Below, one piece after another: positions 46,626 to 58,968 of a stretch of DNA of 64,000 nt. A program made the position numbers and the translations under genes. Source of the DNA: Castanea sativa (Eukaryota; Streptophyta; Magnoliopsida; Fagales; Fagaceae); assembly GCF_040712315.1 (NCBI RefSeq), contig NC_134013.1, positions 62,409,001-62,473,000 of the forward strand. Reading direction: 5' to 3'. The notes under the pieces are model-generated. The model was not told the DNA's origin and searched no databases. It worked only from the letters and a program-made list of their open reading frames with translations. Each line of letters starts with the position of its first letter. The first letter of the stretch is position 1.

Positions 46626-46637
46626 GTGAGAAAGAGG

Positions 46638-46656
46638 TAAAAGATAGTTGTTCATA

Positions 46657-46693
<37 letters not shown>

Positions 46694-48126
46694 TAAATAA
46701 ATATAGAGGTAAAAGATAGCTAGCTAGGGTGGAAGGAGGGAGAGAAGTTGAACAAGAAAAGGGAAGAAAAAAAAGGACAAACGAGGAGACATAGGCAAAG
46801 TCGTCCATTGTGGCGTCGGTGGCGCCGCCTAGGCCTTGGATTTGCCAAAGGAATGAAGTGCTTGTCCCCAACCCTTTCCTCCTTAGTCGGAATTTCTTTG
46901 CAAAATACACACAACTTTCTATTTCTCTCATTTTCATATTACAAACAAAACCTTTCCTGTCCTTGCCACGAAGTCACAAGGCCACACTTTCGTGCCACCT
47001 CATTGCCCCATGTATCAGCAAATCTTGCTTCATAATGTGGAACCATTTCTATTTGTGAAAGAGTCCAATATATATGATTGTTCTCAACTTTCTTTCTTTT
47101 TCTCTTCTTGTATTTGTCAGCACCTAGACAAATCTTGCATGATTTATCCATTTTCTAAATCTCTAAAGAAAGAATTGATTTCCATTGATTTTAAGTGTAA
47201 TTTTTTGACAATACTCATTCTTAACCAAGGTTTCCTACACGGTTGAGTCTTGATTAAGAGAAAACACGCTTTGAAAAGTTAATAGCAAGGGTCATTATTG
47301 TTCATCAATGGACCATTAAATGTGAAGGTCGTCTAGGCAGAGATTATCGGGAACCTATGTAGGCATTCTAGTTTTCTTTTTCGGCTAAGTGACATCAGGG
47401 TATTTATCTGCAAAACTATCTTATGCATATGCTATAATATCTCTCTCATTGTGCGAGTCTTATGAAATTGTAAAGTTCACATTTCATAAGATGAATGTTC
47501 TGCATGAAATGCATATGATAATTAGTAGTATGAAACTAGATTATTCTTAAGGGTTCAGATTATCATTAAGCGTAAAGACTATTGGCACTCCTTTTTTTTT
47601 TTGGCTGAGTGGGTGTGTGTGTATATATATATATATATATATTATATTTCTTAATTTGTATGGTGCAATCCATTTAACAGTGGCGGTGAGTGAATTACAT
47701 GTGTGCTGTTAGGTTTTGTGGAGTCTAGTTGTGTTTGATTCAGTTGACGACCTGACCCAACCCGATTAATGTTGCGTAGTTTTTAATGGGAGATTTTTTG
47801 AGGCTTAGTCCATGGAGCGGAGGCTTGGGCCGATAGCCCATTGTGAATCTTGTGTACAGGAGGTAGAAAACGTTGTTTTGTGATTATGGTTTGTTGTTGT
47901 CGTTTTTGAGAGAGAAAAAAAGCACTGTAGCCGCACTTTGTATTTTTCCTTGATAATAGTGAAATTCTTGCAACTCCGTGGACATAGGCAAATTGCCGAA
48001 CCACGTAAATACTGTCTTGTGCGTGTGATTATTTTCTTTGACGTGTGTTTTTCTCTATATTTTGTTTCTCACAGGTTGTGAATTTTGTGGTTATTCCCTA
48101 CATGTGCACCATGCAATATGTGACGT
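46638..48126. other. Intergenic DNA, nothing recognised
   Basis: Short overlapping open frames on both strands at 46560-47246 lack domains. Microsatellites: (AAT)n at about 46659-46690 and (TA)n at 47624-47641. 'gtgaattttgtggttattccc' just before 48127 has no clear function. Confidence 0.35.
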
Positions 48127-49953
48127 CACTACAAAAAAGGGGTCTATAGCCGCGTTTCAAAAACGCAGCTATAGACCCCGAAAACACGGCTATAAGCTAG
48201 AGCCGCGTTTACAACCCAGGCCTAAGCGGTGCAGCAACAGCCCCTGTGGGTCTGTAGCCGCGTTTTTATAACCGTGGCTAAAGGTTAGGCCTAAAGCCGC
48301 GTTTTTAACCACGGCTATAAGCATCGGGTCTATAGCCGCGTTTTTAAAAAAACGCAGCTATAGTCTAAGACCTATAGCTGCATTTTTTAAAAACGCAGCT
48401 ACAGACCCACTTTGAGCTGCGTTTATAACCATGGCTATAGGTTTTATTAAAAACAAAAAAAAAAAAAAAAAATTCTGGGTTTTTTTTCCCCAAAAAATTC
48501 AAAATTAAGGTTTTTTTAAAAACAAAAAAACAAATTTTGGGTTTTTTTTCTCCCAAAAAATTCAAAATTCAAACGAAAAAAAAAATTCAAAATTAAACAC
48601 AAACCCAAAAAATTCAAAATCAAGCACAAACTCAAAAAGTTTAAAATCAAACACAACATATTCACAATACAAACACACCCAAAAAATTTAAAATCAAACA
48701 CAACATACTGTCAATACAAATACAACGTGCTCCAAAATATAACAATACAAACCCATGAATCTCCTCTCATTCAACAAAACCAACCCAAATTTAACACTAA
48801 ATTCATTCAAAGAACACAAAAGCACAAGCTCAGAAACACAAGAACAAGCTCAAGAACACAAACTCATTTAAACATAAACACAATATCAGCAACAAAATAG
48901 CAAAAATAACCTCTAGCAAAAGTATAATACCCATAAAAAGATTAGAAAATTTTTACCTTGAATAGTAGAGGTGAGTGAGCCTTTAGTTTTTCTTATGAAG
49001 TTTCCCGATGACCCTTGCCTGAAAAATGAAGTACATGGTGGTGTGGAGTGTACTGGTGGGACATTGAGGGAGAGGAGTGTGTAAGTTGTGTTGAAAGAAA
49101 AAAAAAGAAGGAAAGAAAGAAAAAAAGAAAAGAAGAAGTAGCAGCAAAGAAACAAAGAAAAAAAAAGTGTTGTGCTGGAGTGAAGAAGGAAGAAAGAAAA
49201 AGGAAAAAGAGAGAAAGAAAGAAAGAAGACCTTGGCGTGATTTGCAGAGAAGAAAGAAAGAAACCCAGGAAATTAAGAAACCCAAGAAAGAAAGCACGCG
49301 TGCTGAAGAAGGACCAAAGAAAGAAAATATAAGAGTGGGGGTAGGTGGGAAAGTACGGTTCTTTTCTTTTATTTATTGGTGTTACCTATAGCCGCGTTTT
49401 TGAAAACGCGGCTATAGCCCCTCCTTTATATAAAAAAATAAATTATTCGGACGCACAGGCCATCTTTTTAAAAAATATATATTATTTGGCTAGACCTATA
49501 GCCGCGTTTTTGAAAACGCGGCTATAGGCCCTCTGTAGGGGAAATTTTTTTTTAAAAAATATGCACAGGCCATCTTTTTTTAAAAATATATATTATTTGG
49601 CTGGACCTGTAGCCGCGTTTTCAAAAACGCGGCTACAGTCCAAACTCAAAAACGCAGCTCAAGACACCTACAAATGCGGCTTTGGACCTAACTTATGGCT
49701 GCCTTTTAAAAAACGCGGCTATAGCCCCGCCTTTATAAAAAATATTTGTTTGGCTGTACATACTAGCCTGTTAAAAAATATTATTTGGTTGGACCTATAG
49801 CCGCGTTTTTGAAAACGCGGCTATAGGCCGGACGTAAACGCAGCTCAAGTCACTTACAAACGCGGCTTAGACCTAGCCTATGGCCGCGTTTAAAAAACGC
49901 GGCTATAGGTTAGGTCTATTGCCGCGTTTCCTAGAAACGCAGCTATAGGTTTA
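48127..49953. mobile_element. CACTA-like element with palindromic CCGCG motifs
   Basis: The left end begins CACTACAAAAAAGG, a classic CACTA start. Both sides carry arrays of a palindromic motif of the form 'tatagccgcgttttt' facing 'aaaacgcggctata'. The left array spans 48148-48445, and the right array at 49387-49950 has six or more complete palindromes (near 49387, 49497, 49608, 49690, 49797, 49875 and 49918). The middle is AT-rich with A-runs and no transposase. The expected right end TTGTAGTG is missing; homology stops near 49953, so the element is 3'-truncated or its end has decayed. Open frames through the arrays (for example 49048-49332) are low complexity. Confidence 0.65.
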
Positions 49954-51134
49954 ACATGTAAAGTTTGGTTAGAAAGAGAGAAAACATGGGAGTGAGGAAA
50001 TGCATAATAATTTACCTAATATGTGTTAAGAACATTTTTTTACTTGGTCATAATATTTTGACAAAATAATGTCGTGATAAATGTTCCATTGTTATAGGTA
50101 ATTAATGATTAAAAAAATTTGATGAAGAAAATTACAAGACTTTTTTTTTTTTTTTTTGCTAAATGAAAATTACAAGACATTTTGTTATAGCTAGCTAGCA
50201 GGTTTAATAAGTCCAAAAGAGTAGAATAATAAAAATACTTATTTAATTCGAATATGCCACAAGACCAATTAATAATAAACTTTAAAGGATAAACCAATGT
50301 ATAATAGGTGGCTAAGTAAACTGCTAAAGTCAGAATCAGATTCTCAACGACTATGAAACAGATAAAACAATAAACATGAACGACTATTAAACAGATAAAA
50401 AAATAAACACGAATCACTTATTTTTACTGTTCACATGCATTGGTGCACTGTTCATGTCTCATGAACAGTGCACCAGGCACTGGTCTTTTTAAATAAATAA
50501 AAAACCGCACGCCAGAGGGAAACGCTGATCCAAACGCATTCAAAGAGGGCGTTTGGATTGCACGTTTGCCGTCCACGTCTGAGTTTTTTTTTTTTTTTTT
50601 TTAATTTTACGCGCTTCTGTTATTGTTCATTGGCCATGAACAGTGATTTTAGGACAATAAACAGTAATTTTTGGCATGAACAGTGTTTTTTATACATTTA
50701 AAAACTATTTTGCTATAGTGTTTTTAGTTTTCAGTTTTCAATTTTTAGCAATAAGTTCTATCCAAACAGACCCAAAGTCTTTAGAGAACAAAGTTCACCA
50801 TGAAAAGTAGAAGCTACGTCCAAAGCTGTCACCTATTTGGCCAAGTCAAACTCAAAGCACTGTTTCGGAACTCTCATCCTGCACCGCATCTATTAAATCG
50901 AAGACTAATTTATAGTGACAATGACATACTGACAAGTGTCAAGCATTCAAAAGTAAAGCTACTTTCAAAGTTGAGATTAATTTGAAGGTTACTTATATTG
51001 TGAATGGGGATTTAGACATTGGCTTGGGTTGGAAATGGATCTCACATATGAAACTTAAATGAAAGCCCAATGGCCCATACTACAAAATTCTTTTTATCGT
51101 GTAGAGTCATATTGGGGGTGGGGGGTAGGATGAC
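49954..51134. other. Intergenic DNA with MITE-like remnant
   Basis: No gene. 50400-50776 looks like part of a MITE: several 'catgaacagtg' words, a perfect hairpin at 50442-50474, and an end-like 'tccaaacagaccc' at 50761-50773. Its opposite terminus was not found. Confidence 0.4.
50442..50474. repeat. Perfect 15-bp-arm hairpin
   Basis: 'ggtgcactgttcatg', the loop 'tct', then 'catgaacagtgcacc' pair without a mismatch. The arm half 'catgaacagtg' recurs singly near 50636, 50676 and elsewhere in the same remnant, tying the hairpin to a MITE. Confidence 0.85.
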
Positions 51135-51142
51135 ATTACAGG

Positions 51143-52280
51143 TAGGGCTGCAAATGAACTAAGCCGTTTATAAGCAGCTCGGGCTTAGCTCGATAAAAAA
51201 CATGTTCATGTTTGTTTATTTATAAACAAGCCAATGTTAAACTTTAGGTTTAGGCTTGTTTAATAAATGAGCCGAACCCGAGTAAAAAATATTGTTCATA
51301 AACAAGCTCGTGAACACCAAGGGCACATTTGGTAGACTGTAATAGGTGCTGTTATATAATAGTTATTACTATGATTTAGTTATTCTTTAGTTTGGTTATG
51401 TTTTTATTACAAGGAATATTCATTCCTTATGACTAGCTATTCTTCAAAATGAGGAATAATCATTCTAAAAAAAAAAAATGAGGAATAACTATTCCTCTTT
51501 AAAAGGTTGTATTAGCTATTCCTTAGTAAGTACAATAATTTCAAAACTTATTATATTTCCAAATAAACAAAATTTCCATATACATCTAACAATTATAAAA
51601 TAAAAAATTATAAAAAATAACGCATATCTCTCTTAAATTTAAAAATAACAATTTTTAAGGAGATATAATTGTATGAATAAGATATTTCCTAAAGTAAATG
51701 TTAAGTTTCATTCTAATGTTATAACTCACAACCAAATTAATGAATATGTTTAGTTATTACATTACAACACATTTTATTACTAGTAATAAAGATTACAATT
51801 TCTATCGGAATCGCCATTTAGTGTACCAGACGTACCCTAAGGCTCAATACAAAAGTAACAAAATAAGTTGAGCCTAAGTTTATTTATGAGTTTGGTAATA
51901 AAATTGATATGAGCTTGACAAGTAAACTCATATCATTCTAAGACTCTAATTAATTATAAGTTGAGACCATTCATCCAAACTAAATAGGCTAGATAATAAA
52001 CTTGATATAGGCTTGATAATATACTTGTTTTGGATCTCAAGCTCAAAAGCATGATATTGAGCTTGAGTTTGCACTTGATATTGAGCTCGAGCTTAGCTTG
52101 ACTAATGAATCAAGCTAAGCCAAGCCAAGCTCAAGCTTTTATACTTTATAACAAGCTCAAGCTTGAATATTATTTTTAGGCTCGTATCAAGTTCAAGTCA
52201 AGTTTGAACATTCTACTTTTGCTGTCGAGCCGAGCTTGAACATTCACTACTTAACAAAGCTTAGCTCATTTACTGCCCTA
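51143..52280. mobile_element. Non-autonomous hAT element
   Basis: Inverted ends TAGGGCTGCAAATGAACTAA and, in reverse, TAGGGCAGTAAATGAGCTAA, both continuing into GC. The 8-base duplication is ATTACAGG (51135-51142) against ATTACAAG (52281-52288), 7 of 8. The interior is made of short 'gcttgag', 'caagctc' and 'gagctcgagc' words in both orientations, as in many plant hAT derivatives. There is no transposase. The ends differ from those of the 38950 hAT, so this is another family. A MITE is nested at 51321-51837. Confidence 0.85.
51321..51837. mobile_element. MITE nested in the hAT element
   Basis: The left end GGGCACATTTGGTAGACT and the right end read in reverse GGGTACGTCTGGTACACT are inverted repeats (about 14 of 18 matching). 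The 3-base flanks CAA and TAA suggest a Tourist-like insertion. The inside is AT-rich with repeated 'gaggaataactattcct' palindromes around 51450-51500. It interrupts the short-word pattern typical of the surrounding hAT. Confidence 0.6.
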
Positions 52281-52288
52281 ATTACAAG

Positions 52289-52908
52289 GCCAAAAGCCCA
52301 AGGCTTATTGGGATAAAGGAAAAGGGAGACAAGGGGATACTTGGCCAGGCCCAGTAAGGACACAAGATGAAAAGAAGGGTAAGGGTTCAGTTGCTGTTAA
52401 GAGCTTGGGCACTCAAGAAACCCAAATACCCAACAAGGCATAACCCGTAAAAAAGACTTTCTTCCTTGTAACATAGCTAGCCGAGAAGTGAGGTCAGCGC
52501 TAGGAAGGATAAGGATAACAATGAGATTGAAGAAGAGGACAAGCCAAGGAACAAGAGAAGGTGGCTTCTAAAATTGGCGACAATGTCCCCGCATTAAATG
52601 GTTGTACCTACCAAATAGAGATTGTATTAAATGTCGAATGACCAATCCAAATAGTGTGCTCCACCCAAAAGCCCACTCACACCTTTAAAAAAGAAGAAGA
52701 GGCCCCTAATGAGAGATCCCCTACCGCCCAAATCTACAAGGAAAGGAGCTAGGAGTTAGTATAGATACCCCTCCCTCCACACAATGTAGGGGACATGGAA
52801 TATCAAAAATAATTGAGTGAGAGTGATAGTTTGCTTGTAATTACCATTCATTTGCTTCTATATCCTTCTTAGTTCTCCCATTGTAAATTTTACAGCATTT
52901 AACAAAAA
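52289..52908. other. Probable LTR remnant
   Basis: Higher GC than its surroundings. It contains 'cgcattaaatggttgtacc', a TATA-like 'agtatagatacccc' (52759-52772) and a leader-like CA-rich run, a composition typical of Gypsy LTRs. Ends and duplications were not found. The Helitron copy begins right at its edge. Confidence 0.3.
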
Positions 52909-53703
52909 CTGGTAAGTTACCTGTGCGATCGATGCACAAATAACGTTGTAATGTTTTATGTAAGATGGTTTTGGAGAATATTGTATATCAATTATAGCAT
53001 AATTGTTATAGAGTTTTATTAGTAATGAATTTATCATAAAAAACAACAATTATAGATTGCACACATATATCTGTTATAATTATTCAATTGACATAATGAG
53101 AAAAAAAAAACTTTGAAAGAATATTATAAAATAAAAGTTGATATAGAATGTGTTTTTATCTTTCTCCTTAATTCTAAAACAAAATATACACCCCAAACAT
53201 CCACAATCAATCACATCATTTACAAAACCCACAAATTCACAATGTCTGGCCTTAACATCAAAATCGTAATTGCCATTGTCACTCAATATAAAATGCAAGT
53301 CCCATTTCCTTGGTTGTAGCCAACTTATACGGGTTAGGATTAGATGAAATAATAATGTTAGAGCTAGGTAGGTTTCATTGAAAGATTGAAGGTAAATGAT
53401 ATTGTTTTTGGTTTGTGTATATTTGACATGAGATGACATGAAGGGCTATGTGTAGGTATATATAAAGGGGTAGAAGTGCAAGAAGTGAAAATGGTGAATT
53501 AAAATGCAAAGAGGTTTGCATGTATGTGTGAGGGGTGAAAAGTCTTGAAACATTGAATATAATGATACAAATAATACTTATTTTTTAATTAGAAATGTCT
53601 TGAAACATTGAATCAAAAAGTCAATATTTAATTTATTCTTATCTCTGATGTGGCATTTAAGAACCCTTAAATTCTCTTTGTATAGAATGCACCATTTGGC
53701 AGA
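52909..53703 (-). mobile_element. Second copy of the intronic Helitron-like element
   Basis: Antisense partner of 36320-37077. On the minus strand it starts TCTGCCAAATGGTGCATTC and ends with a clear hairpin, TGTGC-atcgatc-GCACA, then 'ggtaactta' and CCAG before T. Shared landmarks include 'cacatcagaga', 'ttgattcaatgtttca', 'aagttggctacaaccaagg' and 'ataattgttatttttatgat'-like sequence. It is slightly longer than the intron copy (795 versus 758) because of extra 'caatgtttcaagacttt' sequence. Confidence 0.65.
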
Positions 53704-53733
53704 ACCCCATGCTTTTAGTTACGAATGGAAAAA

Positions 53734-54003
53734 TTACAGATGAAAATAGGTGGGAAGATCTGTGAAATCAATAACCGAAAAGTATACAACTTTGAATTTA
53801 CCAAGAACCTCTAAGAGTGGTCCATCTAAGGTGATGGGATTTGGGATTTCATTTTGATCTATTTCTAAAAATGGTGAAAATTGAACCTCATGTTCATGTA
53901 GCAAATAAAATTTAGCCAAATTCAGATCAGAAATATGGATGGTCCAAGGCCAATCTATATGATGAATCATATCCAGTAAATCTTTAACTTGATTATTATC
54001 CAT
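53734..54003 (-). CDS. Short ORF of unknown function, doubtful
   Basis: An 89-residue open frame starting MDNNQVKDLLDMIHHIDWPW and ending DFTDLPTYFHL. It has mixed composition with Asp, Glu, His and aromatic residues, unlike the low-complexity frames nearby, and no transmembrane segment or signal peptide. I recognise no family. It ends 30 bases from the Helitron 5' end, so it could be a gene fragment. No splice partner or promoter is evident. Chance is a real possibility. Confidence 0.2.
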   Translation of the reverse strand: MDNNQVKDLLDMIHHIDWPWTIHISDLNLAKFYLLHEHEVQFSPFLEIDQNEIPNPITLDGPLLEVLGKFKVVYFSVIDFTDLPTYFHL

Positions 54004-54935
54004 CTAAAAATGGCAAAAGAAAAGAATAAAAAAATTAATGATGATATAATGGATTATCTGCAAGAATTGAATAATAATGTTTTGAATAATAAAAAATTTC
54101 TAGTGATATTGATTATGTGGTAAAAAAAAAATTTTGAATATCAATATCACAGTACTTATACATCTCTACTAGTCATGATAATAACAAACAAAACCAAACT
54201 AACATATATAGACAATAGTTCAAATTTTGATAGCAAAATCATAATTCTTTAATAAATTTCTTGGTTAACAAACAAGGTTTAGAAAAAGTTTTGAGCATAA
54301 TTATATTTCTTTTAAAATTTTCTTGGTCAACAAACTAGATTTAGATCACAACACAAGAAGAAGAAGAATATTAATAAAAATAATTGAACTCAGTAAATTT
54401 GCTACAATAGATCACAAGGTGCTAAGGTTAGATAAGATTTTAAGGTATTAAGAGAGAGAAGGAAAAAGAAACAACAAGAATAACAAAAGCAACACAACAA
54501 GAAGAAGAATATCAAAACCTATTAACTGAATGACGAAGAGAGATTTTACCTTAGGAGGAGAAAGTCAGAAAATAAAGATGGAGTTCCAAAATTATTCAGA
54601 AATATCTGCTCATAAGACAAAATATACTTTTAAAGAAACTAAATCAAGGAATTATAATTCTTTCAAAATTTTCTAGGCTGCCAAACAAAATTTTATATAG
54701 CACAGATGTAATAGAGTAACTTTTTACTATACAAACTAACATATATAGACAATAGTTAAAGTTTTGAGGATTAACAACAACACAAAAAATAAAAAGAAGA
54801 AGAAGAAGAAGAAGAATTACCAAACAAGATTAAGATAGCAGAGAGATATCTGATGATGCTGAGCTAAGAATAACAGAGTGTGAGGCAGAGAGAGCTTTGA
54901 AGGGAATGAGGAATGAGTTTGAGATTGTTTGTGTG

Positions 54936-54990
<55 letters not shown>

Positions 54991-55414
54991 CCTGAGAGGA
55001 ATGAGCAATGATCGAATGTGAGTTAAAGAGAAAGGTCGGTTGAATATGAGGGAGAGGGAGAGGGAGAGTGAGGCAGAGAGAGAGGTTGGTCTATGAGAAA
55101 AGTTTGTTACATGAGTGGGGCCCACCGGGATTGTGATTTGCATGAGAGAGAGAGAGCACTAAAAAGAATGAGTTTTAGATTGAATGTGAGGAATTGTGAG
55201 TGTGATGCAAAGAGAGAGAAGTTTGTTACACGGGATTTAGAGGGAACACTTTTTCAAATTTTTATTACCAGAAAACATTGGTACTAATCTAGTCTAGTCC
55301 AATGTTATGAATACCATTTCGGACCTTAGTTTGGTTTGTCTATTGGAATAGAATATTTTGGTACTGGCCTGTTTTTGGGTACCATTTTAGGGATTACCAA
55401 TTTAGCAGAAATGA

Positions 55415-55446
<32 letters not shown>

Positions 55447-55646
55447 TAACAAAGTTTCCAAAAGATAATAACTAATTACCAAAGTAAATACAAATAAGTA
55501 AATAATAGGGTCATTATACATTTTTTTTAAAAATATTATATATCTATACTACTATTAATTAATTGTCTATTTTTTACCATTTTTAAGTGAGTAGTTTTAG
55601 GACTACAAATTATTTTATGACTTTTTTGGCAAACTGTGAGTTAACC
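54004..55646. other. Intergenic DNA with GA microsatellite
   Basis: No gene. 54938-54989 is a (GA)n run of about 26 units inside a wider purine-rich stretch (54880-55215). Two similar blocks, 'aaaccaaactaacatatatagacaatagtt' near 54190 and a near copy at 54732, show an internal duplication. 55405-55441 is a TA run. The minus-strand frame at 54817-55143 is Ser/Leu low complexity from the GA run. Confidence 0.4.
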
Positions 55647-55651
55647 ATCAC

Positions 55652-57526
55652 TGTGGACACAACAGGGAGTTACCACTTAGTTTTTGCAATAGTCTAGGAA
55701 CCATACATATAGCGTCCTCTTGAGGAATGACCATTGATCTTACTACCAAAGATATAGGGTTCCGAGTTAAGGTACAATCTTAGGAAGGTGTTCGGCACCC
55801 AAAACCGCCCAACCCTAAGGTTGGCTTCCTCTTATTGCGTCTTATATCTTAATTCTATTAAAGGCACATTCAACATTGCATCTATACTCACACACACGCT
55901 AGCATACATCTAACAATCAACATGGCATCAATCATCCAAAAACCTAATTACTTATCTATCATGGCATATCACAACATCTTATCTCATCCAAGGCAACAAG
56001 CATATCACAATACGGTAGCATCAACAAGGACTTAACATCAAGCATATCCCAAACATCCAAGCATAGCATCATGGTATTAACCAAGCATATTCATCATGTT
56101 CATAAACCATATCACGCTCATCATCCCAATCAAATGCATGTTCATGTAATTATGCATGACTTACCTTACTTACCTCATAGCACCACAGCACCTATGCATC
56201 AATGCATGTTCATGTGATTTATCCAAGATATAAACCCTAATTATCAATTTATCAATCCAAGCATGTGAAATATGTTATTCTACTAACCCTAGACCTAAAT
56301 ATGTGAAAACTAGACTCAACAAGACTTAAACATGTGATTAATACTAAATGAAACAAGTAAAATAGCAAGAAACCTAAATCTGCGTTTCTAGGCACGAGTA
56401 TGTGTACGCATACATAAGTATGCGCACACATACACGCCCAAAAACACAGTTTTAAAGCAAGCAACAAATAACAATTAAATAAAACCTAGCATACTTCTAA
56501 TATATAACCAAACAACCTAAACTAACAACAAAGATATCAAAGATCAACAACATAAAAATAAACAAAACGAAATTTATTCCTAAACATGCATTGGATCTAA
56601 CAACAAACAAGAACAACACTTAACACATCCAAACATGTTCATCAATATATCCAATCATATCAACTTTCTAATCAAAACATGATGAGACAAAAAAAAAACA
56701 TTTCTAAGCATGAATAACATATAAATTAACTAAAAAAACAAATTATAAAAGATCCAAATCAAGGAAAAGCCATGAAGAAAGATTCACCTTGCTATGGAAC
56801 ACAAATTTGATTGATATTTAACCGGCCGCTCAGTGCCTACACAACAAGATCAAATGACAATCAAAGGAATCAAATTATTTCAATAGTTCATAAGTGATCA
56901 CAACTCAAAATAAAAAGACGTTATTGAAAAGATCGTTTTGAAAGGATTTAGGCTGTCTTAGGACTACTAGAGAGAGGTTTTGAAGAAACAAAAAACGTTC
57001 ATGGTGGCTGTGTGTGCAGAAAATCAGGGTTAGAAAAGTGTTTTGGAGAAGTTTAGGTGAAAAATCAACTCCCTCTTTGATTCACTATTTCTCGTGAATC
57101 TTAATGTTTTCCCATGGAATTTTTGTATTTTTTGAAAACATACTATGTAAGGCTACTTATAGTGTGAAAATAGGGGTTTGAAACGACTCTCAAACGATGT
57201 GGGATTCGTTCCAAACCTCAACATTAATGCAAAAAACTTGTCTTATTTAGGTTTTTGAAATTTGCTATGTGTGCGCAAGATCGGGAATGTGTACACATGC
57301 AGAGAGCTGCATGCGCACAATTCTTGCGTGCACATAGCAAGGGTTTCCTTTGCCTTATTTTTTCAAAAATATATTTATTTTCTCATTAAAAATTATATTT
57401 TTCATTTTAATATTTCTCAAGTCAATTAACATCTGATTGGCCCTAAACCAACATTGGGTCTTAGAATTCAACATCATAGGGGAACATGGGCTCGAGTCGT
57501 AAGGGGTACAAAATGTGATGTCTACA
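55652..57526. mobile_element. Solo LTR related to the 4789-18693 element
   Basis: Starts TGTGGACACAACAGG and ends GATGTCTACA, flanked by a perfect 5-base duplication ATCAC (55647-55651 and 57527-57531). It is 1875 bases, close to the 1.92-kb LTRs of the large element, and shares their layout: 'ggagttaccacttagttt' (gagtcgccacttgttta in the other), 'gaaggtgttcggcaccc' (gaaggtgttaggcaccc) and the TG-TCxACA end. There is no internal region, so LTR-LTR recombination removed it. Sequence similarity is patchy, so it belongs to a sister family, not the same one. Confidence 0.8.
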
Positions 57527-58684
57527 ATCACTTACCCATAGACTCCACTATTTTTATTTTACCAATCACACTCTTCCAATTCACAATTGTGGCAAGAAGT
57601 TGTGAAAATTATGATGGTGCTTAACTTTTCCTTTTAAGTTCAACTGTTAGTTTACATTAATAGGATGATCAGTGGTCACGTGACACTATTTGCAATAAAG
57701 GCCAAAAACAGGGCAATCTTACCTTGCATACACATTTATTGATTTCACCTACCCCACCTAACTCCATCTCCTTTACCCAAAAACAAGCATACAACCTTTC
57801 AAGTTCTTCTCAAATCTTTGTGCTTTAAAATTTTAACTTATTGCCTCTCTCTTTGTAGCTTTGTGCTACAAAGTGCAAAATGAAAATATGTGAAGGTTGA
57901 AGTTTCATCATTCATGAGTAATCCACCTCAGAAGAATCATCAAAGGTCACTTTCTGTTCTTTACCCCCTCTCTCGGTTCATTGTTGTAGAATTTTTGGTT
58001 ATATTTGATGTCATGAGGAAGAATAAAATCGGTGGAACTCAGAAGAGTTAGAACATTGCTGCATGTAACGATAAAAGAGAACAAAATTCATTCCGGCCGA
58101 AAATTTCATTATGGCCGAAATTAGCCGAAATTGGCCGAAATGACCAAAACTGGCCGAAATGGTCCAGAATTTGAGTCAAGGTGGAACATAGTGTATTCCT
58201 ATTTTGGTTTGCATGCTGGTGCGAGAAATTTAGTCCATTCCGGCTAGAATGGAACGGAATTATTATCATTGGTCTAGTCTAGGAATCTAGTAATAGTAGT
58301 ATAGTGCCATAGCCTTAGCCTTTATTTTTTAGTCCTTTAAATAGTTAGATTAACTTATCAATACGTGTGGAAAATAATCACCAAGTTGTATGAATAAGGT
58401 GGAGTGTCACTTTTATGATATACTAGCTAAGATCATGCATAATATGCGGTGCAGTTGATTATTAGTTTTCTCTAATATTTCAATAATTTTTGCCAAAAAT
58501 CATGTAGCTTAACTATTAGTCACCTCATAATATTTCTAATAGAGACATTCAAGGTTTAAATCCTTGTTTCTAACTATCGATGTATAAAAAAAAATTCAAT
58601 AGTTTTCCTTGTAAAAAATTGCAATATTTGGTAATTTTATACACAAAATAGAAAAACACTAAGAGTAGTGTAGTAATTTGATCA

Positions 58685-58687
<3 letters not shown>

Positions 58688-58774
<87 letters not shown>
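58688..58774. repeat. (TA)n-(GT)n compound microsatellite
   Basis: About 22 TA units followed directly by about 21 GT units. It produces spurious Tyr/Ile/His frames on both strands. Confidence 0.95.
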
Positions 58775-58776
<2 letters not shown>

Positions 58777-58857
58777 ACAAATTGAAAATTGCATGATATA
58801 GTGGCTAATATTGATAGGCATGTTTCATGCCTACAATACAAAATGCAAATATCCTTC

Positions 58858-58968
<111 letters not shown>

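Noticed and set aside
46560..47246. Cluster of 60-125-codon frames on both strands
   Set aside because: No recognisable domain and no consistent frame, driven partly by an AAT microsatellite; no evidence for a gene.
48913..49391. Lys/Glu-rich and Phe/Leu/Ser-rich frames
   Set aside because: Produced by A/G-rich low complexity in the CACTA-like element and open on both strands.
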